NCBI GenBank assembly: GCA_900018345.1
Contig: FCNA01000124.1
Span: forward strand, 1-64,000
Direction: 5' to 3'
DNA from: Clostridiales bacterium CHKCI006
GTDB taxonomy: Bacteria; Bacillota_I; Bacilli_A; Erysipelotrichales; Coprobacillaceae
Length of the DNA: 64,000 nucleotides
Part shown: one piece after another, positions 51,862 to 61,374 of the stretch
How positions within the stretch are numbered: position 1 is the stretch's first letter
How the letters are laid out: every line of letters starts with the position of its first letter
Notes under the pieces: model-generated
Told to the model about the DNA's origin: nothing
What the model saw: only the letters and a program-made list of their open reading frames with translations
The model's database searches: none
Position numbers and translations under genes: made by a program

Positions 51862-53541
51862 TTACCACTTAAGCAGACGATAAGGGGATATCCGGGTTGT
51901 AAAGAAATGTTCAAATAAGACCACACATAGATGTTTGGCCAGGATGGCGGATAATAGAAAGACGATATACTGTATAAACAATCCTGCCAAGATGGATACG
52001 AGTAGCGCGATAGCCATCTCGCCTAACGCAATACGACCTGCTCTTAACACAAGCATGCTATCCAGTTCCTGCTGACTTATTCCTTTGGAAACCAGCAGTC
52101 CGAAGTCATGGAGATGAGTATAATAAGCAACCAGCTCAATAACGATACCTAAGCCAAAGAGGATCAGGACAATGTTTTGTAATACATCTGCCTGAAGGTT
52201 GGCAAAAATGCTACTGCTTTCCTGTTCTAGGGCATATTGCGATTCGTTGATCATCCGATGACCGATTCCGACTTCGCTATGAACGTTCGCTACAAAGTCG
52301 AGATAATGTTCCATCGTATCGGCATAAACCACTAACATGGTTGAAGGAATGTCTTCAAACCAGGCTTGACTGACATAGACACTCATGCCATCTGAACTGA
52401 CCGGTGAATCATATAAGGGTTCTTCAACAATTCCCTTGATCGTCATCTCCTGATTAAATGCTTCGAGGAAAAATGAATCACCCGAAACAAGCCCTTGTTG
52501 ATCGGCGAAGACCTGATCGATCAGGATTTCTCCTTTAGACAGGGGATTTGCTTCATTTTGATGGGCATCATAGGACTGAATGAGATAATCCTCTTGTGGG
52601 ATCTCATAGAAGTAATCCACAAAGACAACGCCAACCTGGTTTTGATAATTGTCGATTTGACTATCGGTAAAAAGATCTTGTGAATTAATCAAAATAGTTC
52701 TTAATTCGCCTAAGCTTGTCAACTGCTGGACTGTTTTGGCCCATAGGCCAAACCCAGCCATGAAAAGCAAAGCAGCCAGCAATGAGAAAACCAGCATCTT
52801 CTTTTGATGGATAAAGGATGCCTTTTTGCGATAACGCCGGAAGAAGCCAGCATGATGCGACGACAATGGAGGCAATTGTTCTTGAGTGTAGCCCTCATTT
52901 GGTTTTCTCCAACACCGATAGCGACCGTCCTGGATCTCATAAAGGACATCGGCAATTTGGATTGCCATTTTCGCATGCGATACAATGATCACACACCGTT
53001 TTTCTTCATGCGCAACCTTTCCTAAGAGAGAAAAGATGATGGCTTCGGTCTGCCTGTCCACACTGTTGGTCGGTTCATCAGCCAACAGGACACGTGGATC
53101 TTTGAGCAATGCCAGTACAAGCGCGAAGCGCTGTTTTTCTCCGCCGGACAGGTTTTCCACCATCACATCCAGACGATGCGTCAGTTTGACTTCCTGCATA
53201 TAAGCCTGGATCTTTTCATGAGGAACCTCAGCATATAAAGCGAGGGTCTCTTTGACAGTCAGATGACTCAGCAGGTTTCTTTCCTGGAAAACATAGGCGA
53301 ACTGTTCTCTGCGTAAGGCCGCTTTTTGCTTACGATTCCAGTGGGAAATTTCCTGATGCGCATATTGATAGCTCTGGCAGGGATGTGTCTCCAGACAGCC
53401 AATATAACTTAACACAGAACTTTTTCCGCAGCCGCTCCTGCCGCTGATCAAAGTGACCTCACCGGCTTTGGCGGTAAAATTGAAATCCGGAATGATCACC
53501 TTGTTTTGATAACGGATGCATAGATGTTTGATCTGAATCAT
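51862..53541 (-). CDS. Fused ABC ATPase-FtsX-like permease (III)
   Basis: A 559-residue single-chain transporter. The ATPase has GRSGCGKS (34-41), FAYVFQERNLLSHLTV, LSGGEKQRFALVLALLKDPRVLLADEPTNSVD in order and IIVSHAKMA. One membrane segment (MLVFSLLAALLFMAGFGLWA) leads to an extracytoplasmic domain of about 180 residues (IPQEDYLIQSYDAHQNE, GEILIDQVFADQQGLVSGD, IKGIVEEPLYD), and the C-terminus has about three membrane segments. The frame is open from 53637, but ATG 53541 overlaps the upstream stop by ATGA and gives the MIQIKHLCIRY start seen in paralogues. Confidence 0.85.
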   Translation of the reverse strand: MIQIKHLCIRYQNKVIIPDFNFTAKAGEVTLISGRSGCGKSSVLSYIGCLETHPCQSYQYAHQEISHWNRKQKAALRREQFAYVFQERNLLSHLTVKETLALYAEVPHEKIQAYMQEVKLTHRLDVMVENLSGGEKQRFALVLALLKDPRVLLADEPTNSVDRQTEAIIFSLLGKVAHEEKRCVIIVSHAKMAIQIADVLYEIQDGRYRCWRKPNEGYTQEQLPPLSSHHAGFFRRYRKKASFIHQKKMLVFSLLAALLFMAGFGLWAKTVQQLTSLGELRTILINSQDLFTDSQIDNYQNQVGVVFVDYFYEIPQEDYLIQSYDAHQNEANPLSKGEILIDQVFADQQGLVSGDSFFLEAFNQEMTIKGIVEEPLYDSPVSSDGMSVYVSQAWFEDIPSTMLVVYADTMEHYLDFVANVHSEVGIGHRMINESQYALEQESSSIFANLQADVLQNIVLILFGLGIVIELVAYYTHLHDFGLLVSKGISQQELDSMLVLRAGRIALGEMAIALLVSILAGLFIQYIVFLLSAILAKHLCVVLFEHFFTTRISPYRLLKW

Positions 53542-55691
53542 TTTCTCGACCGCCTTTTCAAGACCCAGCGACAAGCCAGTCGACTGCAGCCATAGATTAA
53601 GAGCAGTTCTGCCATCAGTAACCCTGCGCCTTCCCATGACCAGCTGTTGAAGTCCATGGTCGGACCCTCCAGACCGATATTAAAGTTCTGATTGAACTTT
53701 TCGATGATAAGGGTAATCAAAGAAGCTGATAAAAGAAGTTCAATGATGCCCTCGATGCGTAAACGGTGATCCATCATCCCATCCAGCGAGATACCATTGA
53801 GACGTAAGACCTCGCGATTATCCTTATCCCTTAAGAACAGGAAGGCTTTCAGTAAAGCGGTAATGAGGATCAGGATCAAACCGACACCAATGCTTAACAG
53901 TCGATTTCGATTCTGTGTATTGAGTAGTTGCTGATAGGCCTGATTCACTTCCGGACTCAAACCAACCACATTGAGCTTGTCATCGAGAGCCTGGATCTGT
54001 TGAGATACAGGTTCGATCGCTAAAATGTCATCCACATAAACCATTCTGACTGGCGGATCCCACTGCTCATCAAGCAACGGATTATCTTCGTAATGCATCC
54101 AATCTTCTTCCGGGAAATGGTCACGATAATGAGTATAAATATCCAGCATTTCCTGACTGTTTTGGCGACAGGTTTCCATGATCCTTTGCATGATTTGGTA
54201 ATCCAGATAAAAGTGGTGTGTATAAACCACCCCATAGGTTTCAGCCAGATCGATCCGTTTGATTCCCTTCACCGGCATGTCGATTGCATATAGCACTTCT
54301 AAAGCTGCCTGAGATTTCTGTTCGATCATCGCTGTCTCAGATGAACCTTGAGCAATAATGTTTTCTTTGGTCGCAATCGGAACGCCTACCTGCATACGAA
54401 TTCGCAGGCCGTCGACATCACTAATTCCCCATTTTTCAGCAATTGTTTGGCTCAAATAGATGCCCTCTTCGATATCCGACTGCACGTCATCTAATTCCTG
54501 GCTTTGGTTGGCTTCATCGAAAGCCAGAACAGCTGGGGCACCCATCCATACCTGACTATCCTGAAAACCTTCATAAAGGTCAAAAGTCTGGGTCGACCCG
54601 TCGGCGCTCTCTAATTCAAGCCAACGAAATGCTTCTTGTGATACAAAACGCGCCTCCTGATCAAGAACAGTCGTCGAACCGGCAAACATTGCATAAGGAT
54701 AGACACTGACCACATGATCCATCTGCCGGATATCAGAAATCGTTTCCTCAGAAACAGGTGTGCCCACTGAAAGATTCCCTAGTCCACTATCCTCAAATAG
54801 TGGATAAGAGATCAGTAATTCTTTGCTGGTGTTGGCTTTATAGGCACTGATCTGACTGGCGATATTGTCATTTCCTAACATCATCAGATAACAGGATAGA
54901 CTGATCCCTAACGCAATCACAAGCGTGAGAACCACATCACGCACAGGATAGATCCATTTCAGAATGGAAAGATAAGCGGGTTGTTTGCGTTGATAGCGAA
55001 GAGAAGGATGCTTCTTTGCGGATACGGAACTTCGCTTTTGCGCCGTTACTTTCTGATTTTCAACATGTAAAATAACATCAGGTTGATATAGATCCGGATG
55101 ATGGGTAGAAATGATGATCGTCTTATCCAGTTTGGCCATTTGGCTCACCACTTCAGCCATGATCCTTTGGTTTTCAGAGTCCAGATTGGAAGCCGGTTCA
55201 TCCAAAATGAGTACCGGGGTATTCTTGGCCAGCGCACAAGCCAAAGCTAAGCGCTGTCTTTCTCCACCGGACAGGTTTTGAACTTTGCTTCTTCTCAGCT
55301 GAACATCCAGATTCACAGCGTTTAACCATTTCTCAATCTGTTTTCTTGAAATCTTTTTCTTTGGATTTTTCGGATTCATGGCATAAAATGCCTTCAGATT
55401 CTTTTCAACACTCGTATTCAACAAGACAAAATCCTGCCCGACATAAGTCATGATCTGATTTTGAATGTAAGCTATCTTCTTTGCGTTCCTGTAATTCAGT
55501 CGTTTACCATTCAAATAATAGTCCGCTTCTTTATTGATCTTTTGAAGCGTTAAATAGTTAAGAAGCGTCGTTTTTCCTGAGCCGCTTTCGCCCGTCAAAA
55601 GCGTCACCGTTCCTGTCTCAATAGCACAGGACACATCGTCAAGCACTGTGTGCTCTCCATAACGTACGGTTAAATGTTTGAGCTCCAACAT
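53538..55691 (-). CDS. Fused ABC ATPase-FtsX/MacB-type permease (IV)
   Basis: A 717-residue single-chain transporter, first of the cluster. The ATPase has GESGSGKT (34-41), MTYVGQDFVLL, LSGGERQRLALACALAKNTPVLILDEPASNLD in order and IISTHHPDLYQ. TM1 is VVLTLVIALGISLSCYLMML (about 257-277). The outside domain contains VVSVYPYAMFAG, EEGIYLSQTIAEKWG, IRMQVGVPIATKENI, YAIDMPVKGI and VRMVYVDD, the same order of landmarks as in the other members. Three membrane segments end the protein, with a basic tail KRRSRK. The frame is open from a GTG at 55724, but ATG 55691 after GGCGGGTG gives the shared MLELKHLTVRYGE start. Confidence 0.86.
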   Translation of the reverse strand: MLELKHLTVRYGEHTVLDDVSCAIETGTVTLLTGESGSGKTTLLNYLTLQKINKEADYYLNGKRLNYRNAKKIAYIQNQIMTYVGQDFVLLNTSVEKNLKAFYAMNPKNPKKKISRKQIEKWLNAVNLDVQLRRSKVQNLSGGERQRLALACALAKNTPVLILDEPASNLDSENQRIMAEVVSQMAKLDKTIIISTHHPDLYQPDVILHVENQKVTAQKRSSVSAKKHPSLRYQRKQPAYLSILKWIYPVRDVVLTLVIALGISLSCYLMMLGNDNIASQISAYKANTSKELLISYPLFEDSGLGNLSVGTPVSEETISDIRQMDHVVSVYPYAMFAGSTTVLDQEARFVSQEAFRWLELESADGSTQTFDLYEGFQDSQVWMGAPAVLAFDEANQSQELDDVQSDIEEGIYLSQTIAEKWGISDVDGLRIRMQVGVPIATKENIIAQGSSETAMIEQKSQAALEVLYAIDMPVKGIKRIDLAETYGVVYTHHFYLDYQIMQRIMETCRQNSQEMLDIYTHYRDHFPEEDWMHYEDNPLLDEQWDPPVRMVYVDDILAIEPVSQQIQALDDKLNVVGLSPEVNQAYQQLLNTQNRNRLLSIGVGLILILITALLKAFLFLRDKDNREVLRLNGISLDGMMDHRLRIEGIIELLLSASLITLIIEKFNQNFNIGLEGPTMDFNSWSWEGAGLLMAELLLIYGCSRLACRWVLKRRSRK

Positions 55692-55930
55692 ATCGACACC
55701 CGCCTTTACTCTTAAATGATTCACTTTTATGTATTATCGTTTGCAATACAACATGATGATTCAATAAAACGCATGATCTAACAATAATGATACCTGCCAA
55801 TTTGTCTAAAAAAACTATTTATATGTTTATTGTAGCATAAATAAAGCGCTTACGCTACTGTGAAAAAATAAAGGCATTCTTGTGACAAAATGGCATAAAA
55901 AGGATCATATATCTTTGCTTATCTCAGCAA

Positions 55931-55969
55931 AATTAAAATAGTATCGATATAATCAATACTATTTTAATT
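55931..55969. repeat. Perfect 14-base inverted repeat
   Basis: AATTAAAATAGTAT and ATACTATTTTAATT flank an 11-base loop. It has few GC pairs, so it is a weak terminator; a protein-binding site upstream of the ABC cluster or a mobile-element scar are alternatives. Confidence 0.6.
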
Positions 55970-56419
55970 CCAAGAGCATTCATCCAATTGTTAATCGTTT
56001 AAGATTTTACGAGTTATATATTTCCTAAAGTATTTCTCGAGACTTATCATCCCAAACATTTTGTCCTCTTAGCCTTTGCAAGCACCATTCAATGGGTCAA
56101 CCAAGATCTTTGATGTTCGGGAAGAAGATCCCACTCAAATAGATACAGGAAATGATTCAAATTTCACCAATTGACGAAGCTGGGATTCTATCAGTCTGGC
56201 ATAGGATGATTGTTTTGAAAATCATAAAAAAGTGATTCTTCCACGATATTGTTGCTTTTCAGGTACTTATTTCAATTCGCCCCTGCCAATGCCTCAGGAA
56301 AGAAACAACCGCATCATCAGGATTCATTTTATTTTTAGAGCTAGTGATAAAGATCACTGAAGTGCGTTATCCTTCGGTTTGTAACGAGATTGTATTGAGC
56401 GTGATCTAATGATATCACA

Positions 56420-56463
56420 AAAGGCCGTGCATACAGTAGCACACTGATGGCACCGCCTTTTTT
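56420..56463. terminator. Hairpin downstream of the alpha-galactosidase gene
   Basis: AAAGGC-c-GTGC and GCAC-c-GCCTTT form an 11-base stem with one C-C mismatch and a 19-base loop; T-runs on both strands make it a possible bidirectional terminator. Confidence 0.55.
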
Positions 56464-56506
56464 CATGGATGGTATCACTCTTTTATTTCGTTACAACTTC
56501 TCTCAA

Positions 56507-58735
56507 TTAACCGCAAGCTTTTAAATGATAGATACGGGAAACAAAGTCACCGTTTTGAGTTGGATCTGTTGCTTTTCTTTCACCGGAAGTATGATCTGAA
56601 GTCAGCAAGCCGATATGCATGAGCTCATCTCCATAGAGATCCAATTCAAGCCCCGAAACATGATAAAGCATATCTTCATCCAGGCCGGCCAAACGAATCC
56701 GCTCGTAAGCAGCATTGACTTTGTTTAAGACACGATACCAGCCCACCAGCGCTTCGCGTTTATCTTCCGAAACGACCATCCAACACGTCACGTTAGATTC
56801 AAACGGAGAGGACAGGCGATAGAAAGTACCGAATTGAATCAAAGCACGATGATCCTTCATCCATTGAATCTGTTCTTTGATGATGGTTTTTTCTTCATCG
56901 CTTAACTTCGTGACATCTAACTCATAACCAAAAGTACCAAAGTAAGCGACATTGGCCCTGAAAGGTAGTGAAGTTATTCTTGAAAGCTGATGATTCGGTA
57001 CAGCGGAGACATGGGAACCCATGGAACTGATCGGATAAACAAGGCTCGTACCGTATTGAATCTTCAAACGTTCAACAGCGTCGGTATCATCACTGGTCCA
57101 AGCCTGTGGTGCATAGTACAGCATGCCCGGATCGAAACGTGCCCCGCCACTGGCGCAGGATTCAAACAGGATCTTTGGAAAAGCCGTCGTTAAACGATCA
57201 TAAAGATCATAAACACCTAAGATATACCGATGCATGACTTTGCCCTGCTCATGGGATGGGGTTGTCAGCGAATAGACCTCACTCATAGCACGGTTCATGT
57301 CCCATTTCACATAACTGATCGGTGCTTCACTGAGGATCTTGACCATCATATCTCCGATCGCCTTGACCACCTCTGGATTCGAGAAGTCCAGGATATACTG
57401 ATGACGTCCGTGGGATGGATGGCGATGCGGGGTGGAGAGCATCCATTCCGGATGTGCCCGGTATAGATCGGAATCGATCGAAATCATTTCCGGTTCAAAC
57501 CAAAGACCAAAGCCTAAACCAAGTTCCGTGACTTTATTCGCTAAGCCTGTAATGCCTTCAGGCAGTTTTTGTAAGTTCGGATACCAGTCCCCCAGTGAGG
57601 TCGTATCATCATTGCGATGTCCAAACCAGCCATCATCTAAAACAAATAATTCAAGACCAAGTTCCTTGGCTGTCTTTGCCATTTCCAGAATGCGTGCTTC
57701 ATTGAAGTCAAAGTAAGTCCCTTCCCAGTTATTGACCAGCAATGGACGTGGACGATCACGCCAATAACCTCTGGCTAAGCGATGACGATAGAGATCGTGG
57801 AAAGTCTGGGAAAGCGCATTCAGGCCCTGATCGGCATAAACAAAGACGGCTTCCGGTGTCTGGAAAGTTTCCTGACTGGCCAATTCCCAACTAAAGTTCT
57901 GAGGATGGATCCCCATCATCACGCGGCTGGTATCGTAGGTATCCACCTCGATCTGAGCCAGGAAATTCCCGCTATAAATCAGTGAAAAACCATAGGCTTC
58001 CCCCAGGTATTCCGTGGTTTTGGGACGTTTGAGGGCGATAAAAGGATTGAAGTTATGACTGGAATGCCCGCGTAAACTGCCAATTGCCTGGATTCCGTGC
58101 TGTAAGGAACGTTCTTTGAGGTGACGTTCACGAGACCAGGCACCGGTGAGCTCCAGCATCGTATAATTTGCATCCGGTAGGTCTAAGGCGAAGCTCATCA
58201 TGCGATCGATCTGTAATGGTTTTTCGCCTTCGTTAGTCAGACGCGCACTGCGCATGATGGCCGGACGCTGTTCATCCAGGCTATAAACCAATTCGAGTCT
58301 GGCCTGCATGACGGTATCTTCTAATTCGATCGTTAAGGTGGTCATTTCATCCTCATTTTCCACATACACATGGGGCAAAGGATGCATGGATGGTTTGCCT
58401 TTCTCAATCCGATGTCCCACATAGACAAATTGACTATAACGACTGCCATTAGGCTGCAGGACATCTAAGGCCGGATGACGCATATCTCCGTTGCCGTAAA
58501 CCGGAAATTCCTGCTTCAGGTGATCCATGGAGAAGGACATATCATCCTCAAAAGGGCAGACTGCCATAGCACGCGGGCTCGTTTCAACTAAATAGCTGAA
58601 ATCGACTCTATCGTGGACGCGCTTACCAAAATATAACTGACCTAACTGTCCGTTTTTTAAGACTTGCATCACATAGGAGAGATGCGCATTTTGCAGATGA
58701 AAAGTTTTAGTTGTTTCATGATAGATGATTGGCAT
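56507..58735 (-). CDS. Alpha-galactosidase, glycoside hydrolase family 36
   Basis: A 742-residue GH36 enzyme of normal length. An N-terminal beta-supersandwich (YSQFVYVGHRIEKGKP) is followed by the catalytic barrel: LLVNNWEGTYFDFNEA, FVLDDGWFGHRNDDTTSLGDW, FGLWFEPEMIS, the nucleophile Asp in YVKWDMNR, FESCASGGARFDPGML and the acid/base Asp in WTSDDTDAVERL. No signal peptide, so it acts in the cytoplasm on imported raffinose-type oligosaccharides or melibiose. No transporter or regulator gene is adjacent. The ATG follows CAGGAGGTACTTTT. Confidence 0.96.
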   Translation of the reverse strand: MPIIYHETTKTFHLQNAHLSYVMQVLKNGQLGQLYFGKRVHDRVDFSYLVETSPRAMAVCPFEDDMSFSMDHLKQEFPVYGNGDMRHPALDVLQPNGSRYSQFVYVGHRIEKGKPSMHPLPHVYVENEDEMTTLTIELEDTVMQARLELVYSLDEQRPAIMRSARLTNEGEKPLQIDRMMSFALDLPDANYTMLELTGAWSRERHLKERSLQHGIQAIGSLRGHSSHNFNPFIALKRPKTTEYLGEAYGFSLIYSGNFLAQIEVDTYDTSRVMMGIHPQNFSWELASQETFQTPEAVFVYADQGLNALSQTFHDLYRHRLARGYWRDRPRPLLVNNWEGTYFDFNEARILEMAKTAKELGLELFVLDDGWFGHRNDDTTSLGDWYPNLQKLPEGITGLANKVTELGLGFGLWFEPEMISIDSDLYRAHPEWMLSTPHRHPSHGRHQYILDFSNPEVVKAIGDMMVKILSEAPISYVKWDMNRAMSEVYSLTTPSHEQGKVMHRYILGVYDLYDRLTTAFPKILFESCASGGARFDPGMLYYAPQAWTSDDTDAVERLKIQYGTSLVYPISSMGSHVSAVPNHQLSRITSLPFRANVAYFGTFGYELDVTKLSDEEKTIIKEQIQWMKDHRALIQFGTFYRLSSPFESNVTCWMVVSEDKREALVGWYRVLNKVNAAYERIRLAGLDEDMLYHVSGLELDLYGDELMHIGLLTSDHTSGERKATDPTQNGDFVSRIYHLKACG

Positions 58736-58805
58736 AAAAGTACCTCCTGTTTTTCACTCCTATTTTAGCAAACTTCCCACCCAAAAAAAAGCATAAACCC
58801 GGAAA

Positions 58806-60401
58806 TCATCCGAGCTTACGATAAATCGTTTTTCCTTCTTTAATGGTTTCAAGAACCTGGATCTCTTTGAGCTGATCAGGCGCGACTCGATGCGGATCAT
58901 CCGAGAGGATAACCAGATCGGCCAGCTTGCCTTTTTCCAGGCTGCCCTTGCTTTTTTCTTCATGATACTGATAGGCCCCATCCATCGTCAAGGCATAAAG
59001 AGCCTGATCAACCGTGAGACACTGATCTTTGCCTAGGATACGTCCGCCTGAGGTCTGACGATTCACCGCATTATGAATTGCCAGCATGGTATCCGGCATT
59101 ACTACCGGTGCATCCTGATGTAACGTGAAATGTAAATGGCGTGCTTTAGCTGCTCGGGCAGGGGAAATATGATTGGCGCGCTCAGGGCCGAGCACACTTT
59201 CATAATGATAGTCTCCCCAATAATAAATATGATCCAAAAAGAAACTGAGACCCATACGCATCCAAACCATGCGATCCAGCTGATCATCCCGTACCGTTTG
59301 GGCATGAATCATGACCGGACGCAGATCTTCCTGACTGCCACTGTCTTTCAGGGCTTTACCGTACTGTTCAATGAGCTGCTCACAGGCAGCATCCCCATTA
59401 CAGTGAACATGCAAAGGCCAGTGATACGTGATGCATTGGTAAGCATAAGTATAGATTTCCTGATCGGTCGCAACCGGAAACCCACAGTAGTCTTGTGGCT
59501 TGCCTTCCGGTACCACGGCATAAGGCTGCGATAGCCAGGCTGTCTTCGCTTGCGGCGATCCATCTAAAAAGAATTTTGCTCCACCGATCCGATAGTGATC
59601 CGTATAGACAGGACGGGGTGCCTGATCCATTTGTTCTTTAAACAGGGCCTCATCGACATAACTGACCACATCGAGTTCAAAGAGCCCTTGCTTGGCTGCG
59701 TAACATAACGCTTCATACATATCCTTTTTCGTATAAGCGTCCTGAATCGTTGTCAAGCCATAAGATGCATAGATCTGCTGCGCCTTCTTGAAGGCTGCAA
59801 AGAGGCGCTCCGGATCGATCGATGACATCTTAGCTTGGGCCTTTTCATCCAATAACGCTTTTTCTTCCAGCCGTCCGGTGGGCAGATTGGTGCTCTTATC
59901 AATGGCAATGACACCTCCGGGAATCGTGGGCGGATCCGGATAATAGCCTAAAAGAGTCAAGCCTTTCGTATTGACCACACCGACATGTCCGGATGCATGC
60001 TGGCAGAGTATAGGAATATCGGTACTGATCTTGTCCAGATCCAAGCGATTCAAATCACGGCGACCATTAAAAGTAGACTCATCATATCCCATCCCTACAA
60101 GCCATTGACCCTTAGCGACCGGCAGACCCTGACGCAGCTTGGTCAATACGTCTTCGATACTATGTGCCGCCTTCAGGTCCACCGTCAAAAGGGAATAAGC
60201 CATCGCGAATAGATGCGAATGCCCATCCATGAACCCCGGCAGCAGGGCATGTCCATTCAAATCATGACAGACATCATAGTCTCCCGCATACTGCCCCGTT
60301 CCGACTGCCAGGATCCTGTCGTCTTCACTGACCAGATAATCGGCCTCTGGCATATCGGGATTCATCGTCAGGATCGTCCCATTGCAATAAAGCGTTTTCA
60401 T
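58806..60401 (-). CDS. Amidohydrolase family protein, YtcJ-like
   Basis: A 531-residue metal-dependent hydrolase. HGHALLPGFMDGHSHLF carries the first H-x-H metal pair; further ligands are HVHCNGDAACEQ and MIHAQTV, with the late Asp in TLHQDAPVVMPD. A beta-sandwich formed by both ends (LYCNGTILTMNPDMP; KGKLADLVILSDDPH) completes the YtcJ/N-substituted formamide deformylase plan. The ATG at 60401 follows GGAAGGTGATTTTT. It faces the phosphoribosyltransferase gene. Substrate unknown. Confidence 0.9.
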   Translation of the reverse strand: MKTLYCNGTILTMNPDMPEADYLVSEDDRILAVGTGQYAGDYDVCHDLNGHALLPGFMDGHSHLFAMAYSLLTVDLKAAHSIEDVLTKLRQGLPVAKGQWLVGMGYDESTFNGRRDLNRLDLDKISTDIPILCQHASGHVGVVNTKGLTLLGYYPDPPTIPGGVIAIDKSTNLPTGRLEEKALLDEKAQAKMSSIDPERLFAAFKKAQQIYASYGLTTIQDAYTKKDMYEALCYAAKQGLFELDVVSYVDEALFKEQMDQAPRPVYTDHYRIGGAKFFLDGSPQAKTAWLSQPYAVVPEGKPQDYCGFPVATDQEIYTYAYQCITYHWPLHVHCNGDAACEQLIEQYGKALKDSGSQEDLRPVMIHAQTVRDDQLDRMVWMRMGLSFFLDHIYYWGDYHYESVLGPERANHISPARAAKARHLHFTLHQDAPVVMPDTMLAIHNAVNRQTSGGRILGKDQCLTVDQALYALTMDGAYQYHEEKSKGSLEKGKLADLVILSDDPHRVAPDQLKEIQVLETIKEGKTIYRKLG

Positions 60402-60522
60402 AAAAATCACCTTCCTCTCCTTATATCTAATCTCATTTTACCCGATTTTCAAGAAAGATTGTAAAAAAGATAGTTATTTTTTGCTTTTGTAACATTGTCA
60501 CCGTATGCATCGCCTAAAAATA

Positions 60523-60531
60523 TGTTATAAT
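60523..60531 (+). promoter_or_regulatory. Extended -10 promoter of the phosphoribosyltransferase gene
   Basis: TGTTATAAT, 30 bases before the ATG; no convincing -35. Confidence 0.5.
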
Positions 60532-60561
60532 ATAGACAGTAAAAAGGGAGGATTGACAAGC

Positions 60562-61275
60562 ATGAAAGAACCTATGAAAGTTTACTCAAAAGAATATCCA
60601 AAATTATACTTAAATGTCACACCTGGGCATTTTGCATCTGACCGTTTTCATATCAATTATTACATCGATATGACCTCTTTAAAAATGCGTCAGATCAATG
60701 CGAAAGAAGTCGCTAAAGCGATGTCTAAACGCTATGTGCGCAAAGTAGACATTTCCGGAAACAATCGTCTGATTGATGAAATGGCCAAACAAATGGCGGC
60801 TCAATCTGCTTCCGTATCACCTGTTGATACCATCATCTGTATGGATGGCTGTGAAGTCATTGGCGCTTATTTAGCTGAAGAATTTGCGAATGCCGGCGTG
60901 AATACAACGACTCAACACCATTCCTGCTATGTCATCACACCTGAATTTGATCGTTCAGGTCAGATGATCGTGCGTGAGAATATTGCACCTATGATCAAGG
61001 GACGTCACGTGCTGGTTATTTTAGCGACAGCTATGTCCGGACGTACTATTTCAAAGAGCATTCGCTGCATTACCTCTTATGGCGGAATCGTTGAAGGTAT
61101 CTCTGTCATCTTCAGTAATAATGTGAATGAAATTGATGGTCATCGTGTTTATTCTATCTTTGATCATGATGATCTGCCAGATTTCAAATTATCCTTACCT
61201 GAAGAATGCGAAGACTGCCAGAACAACGTACCACTGGATGCTATTGTCAACAGCTACGGATACGAAAAACTATAA
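60562..61275 (+). CDS. Phosphoribosyltransferase-like protein
   Basis: A 237-residue protein of the orotate phosphoribosyltransferase-like group. It has a hood region (MAKQMAAQSASVSPVDTIICMDGCEVIGAYLAEEF in pieces) and the segment HVLVILATAMSGRTISKSIRCITSYGG, which occupies the place of the PRPP loop but lacks its usual D-D/E pair (V-L-V-I-L-A-T-A in place of V-x-x-V-D-D-x-x-T). The C-terminus has a Cys pair (CEDCQNN). It may bind rather than transfer phosphoribosyl groups. The frame is open from 60505; ATG 60562 follows AAGGGAGGATTGACAAG. Confidence 0.7.
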   Translation: MKEPMKVYSKEYPKLYLNVTPGHFASDRFHINYYIDMTSLKMRQINAKEVAKAMSKRYVRKVDISGNNRLIDEMAKQMAAQSASVSPVDTIICMDGCEVIGAYLAEEFANAGVNTTTQHHSCYVITPEFDRSGQMIVRENIAPMIKGRHVLVILATAMSGRTISKSIRCITSYGGIVEGISVIFSNNVNEIDGHRVYSIFDHDDLPDFKLSLPEECEDCQNNVPLDAIVNSYGYEKL

Positions 61276-61374
61276 CACAAAGGGCTGTGATCTTGCGATT
61301 GCAGCCTTCTTTGTAAAAAGAATATAAGATTGGTGTCTGAACTGACACGACATATGATATGAGGAGTGATGATC

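Larger units (their letters stand above)
55692..56506. other. Long intergenic region with a perfect inverted repeat
   Basis: About 800 AT-rich bases upstream of the ABC cluster with no sizeable gene. Fragments in several - strand frames look like eroded coding sequence, for example IEWCLQRLRGQNVWDDKSREIL near 56037-56095. A short - strand frame at 55991-56059 with AGAGG in front encodes 22 residues starting MFGMISLEKYFRKY; it may be chance. A hairpin at 56420-56460 (AAAGGC...GCCTTT) may end transcription from either side. Confidence 0.4.

Noticed and set aside
44460-55691. Lanthipeptide or sactipeptide biosynthetic cluster
   Set aside because: No LanM/LanB, radical-SAM, peptidase-containing transporter or leader-type precursor was seen; only transport-like and anchored proteins are present.
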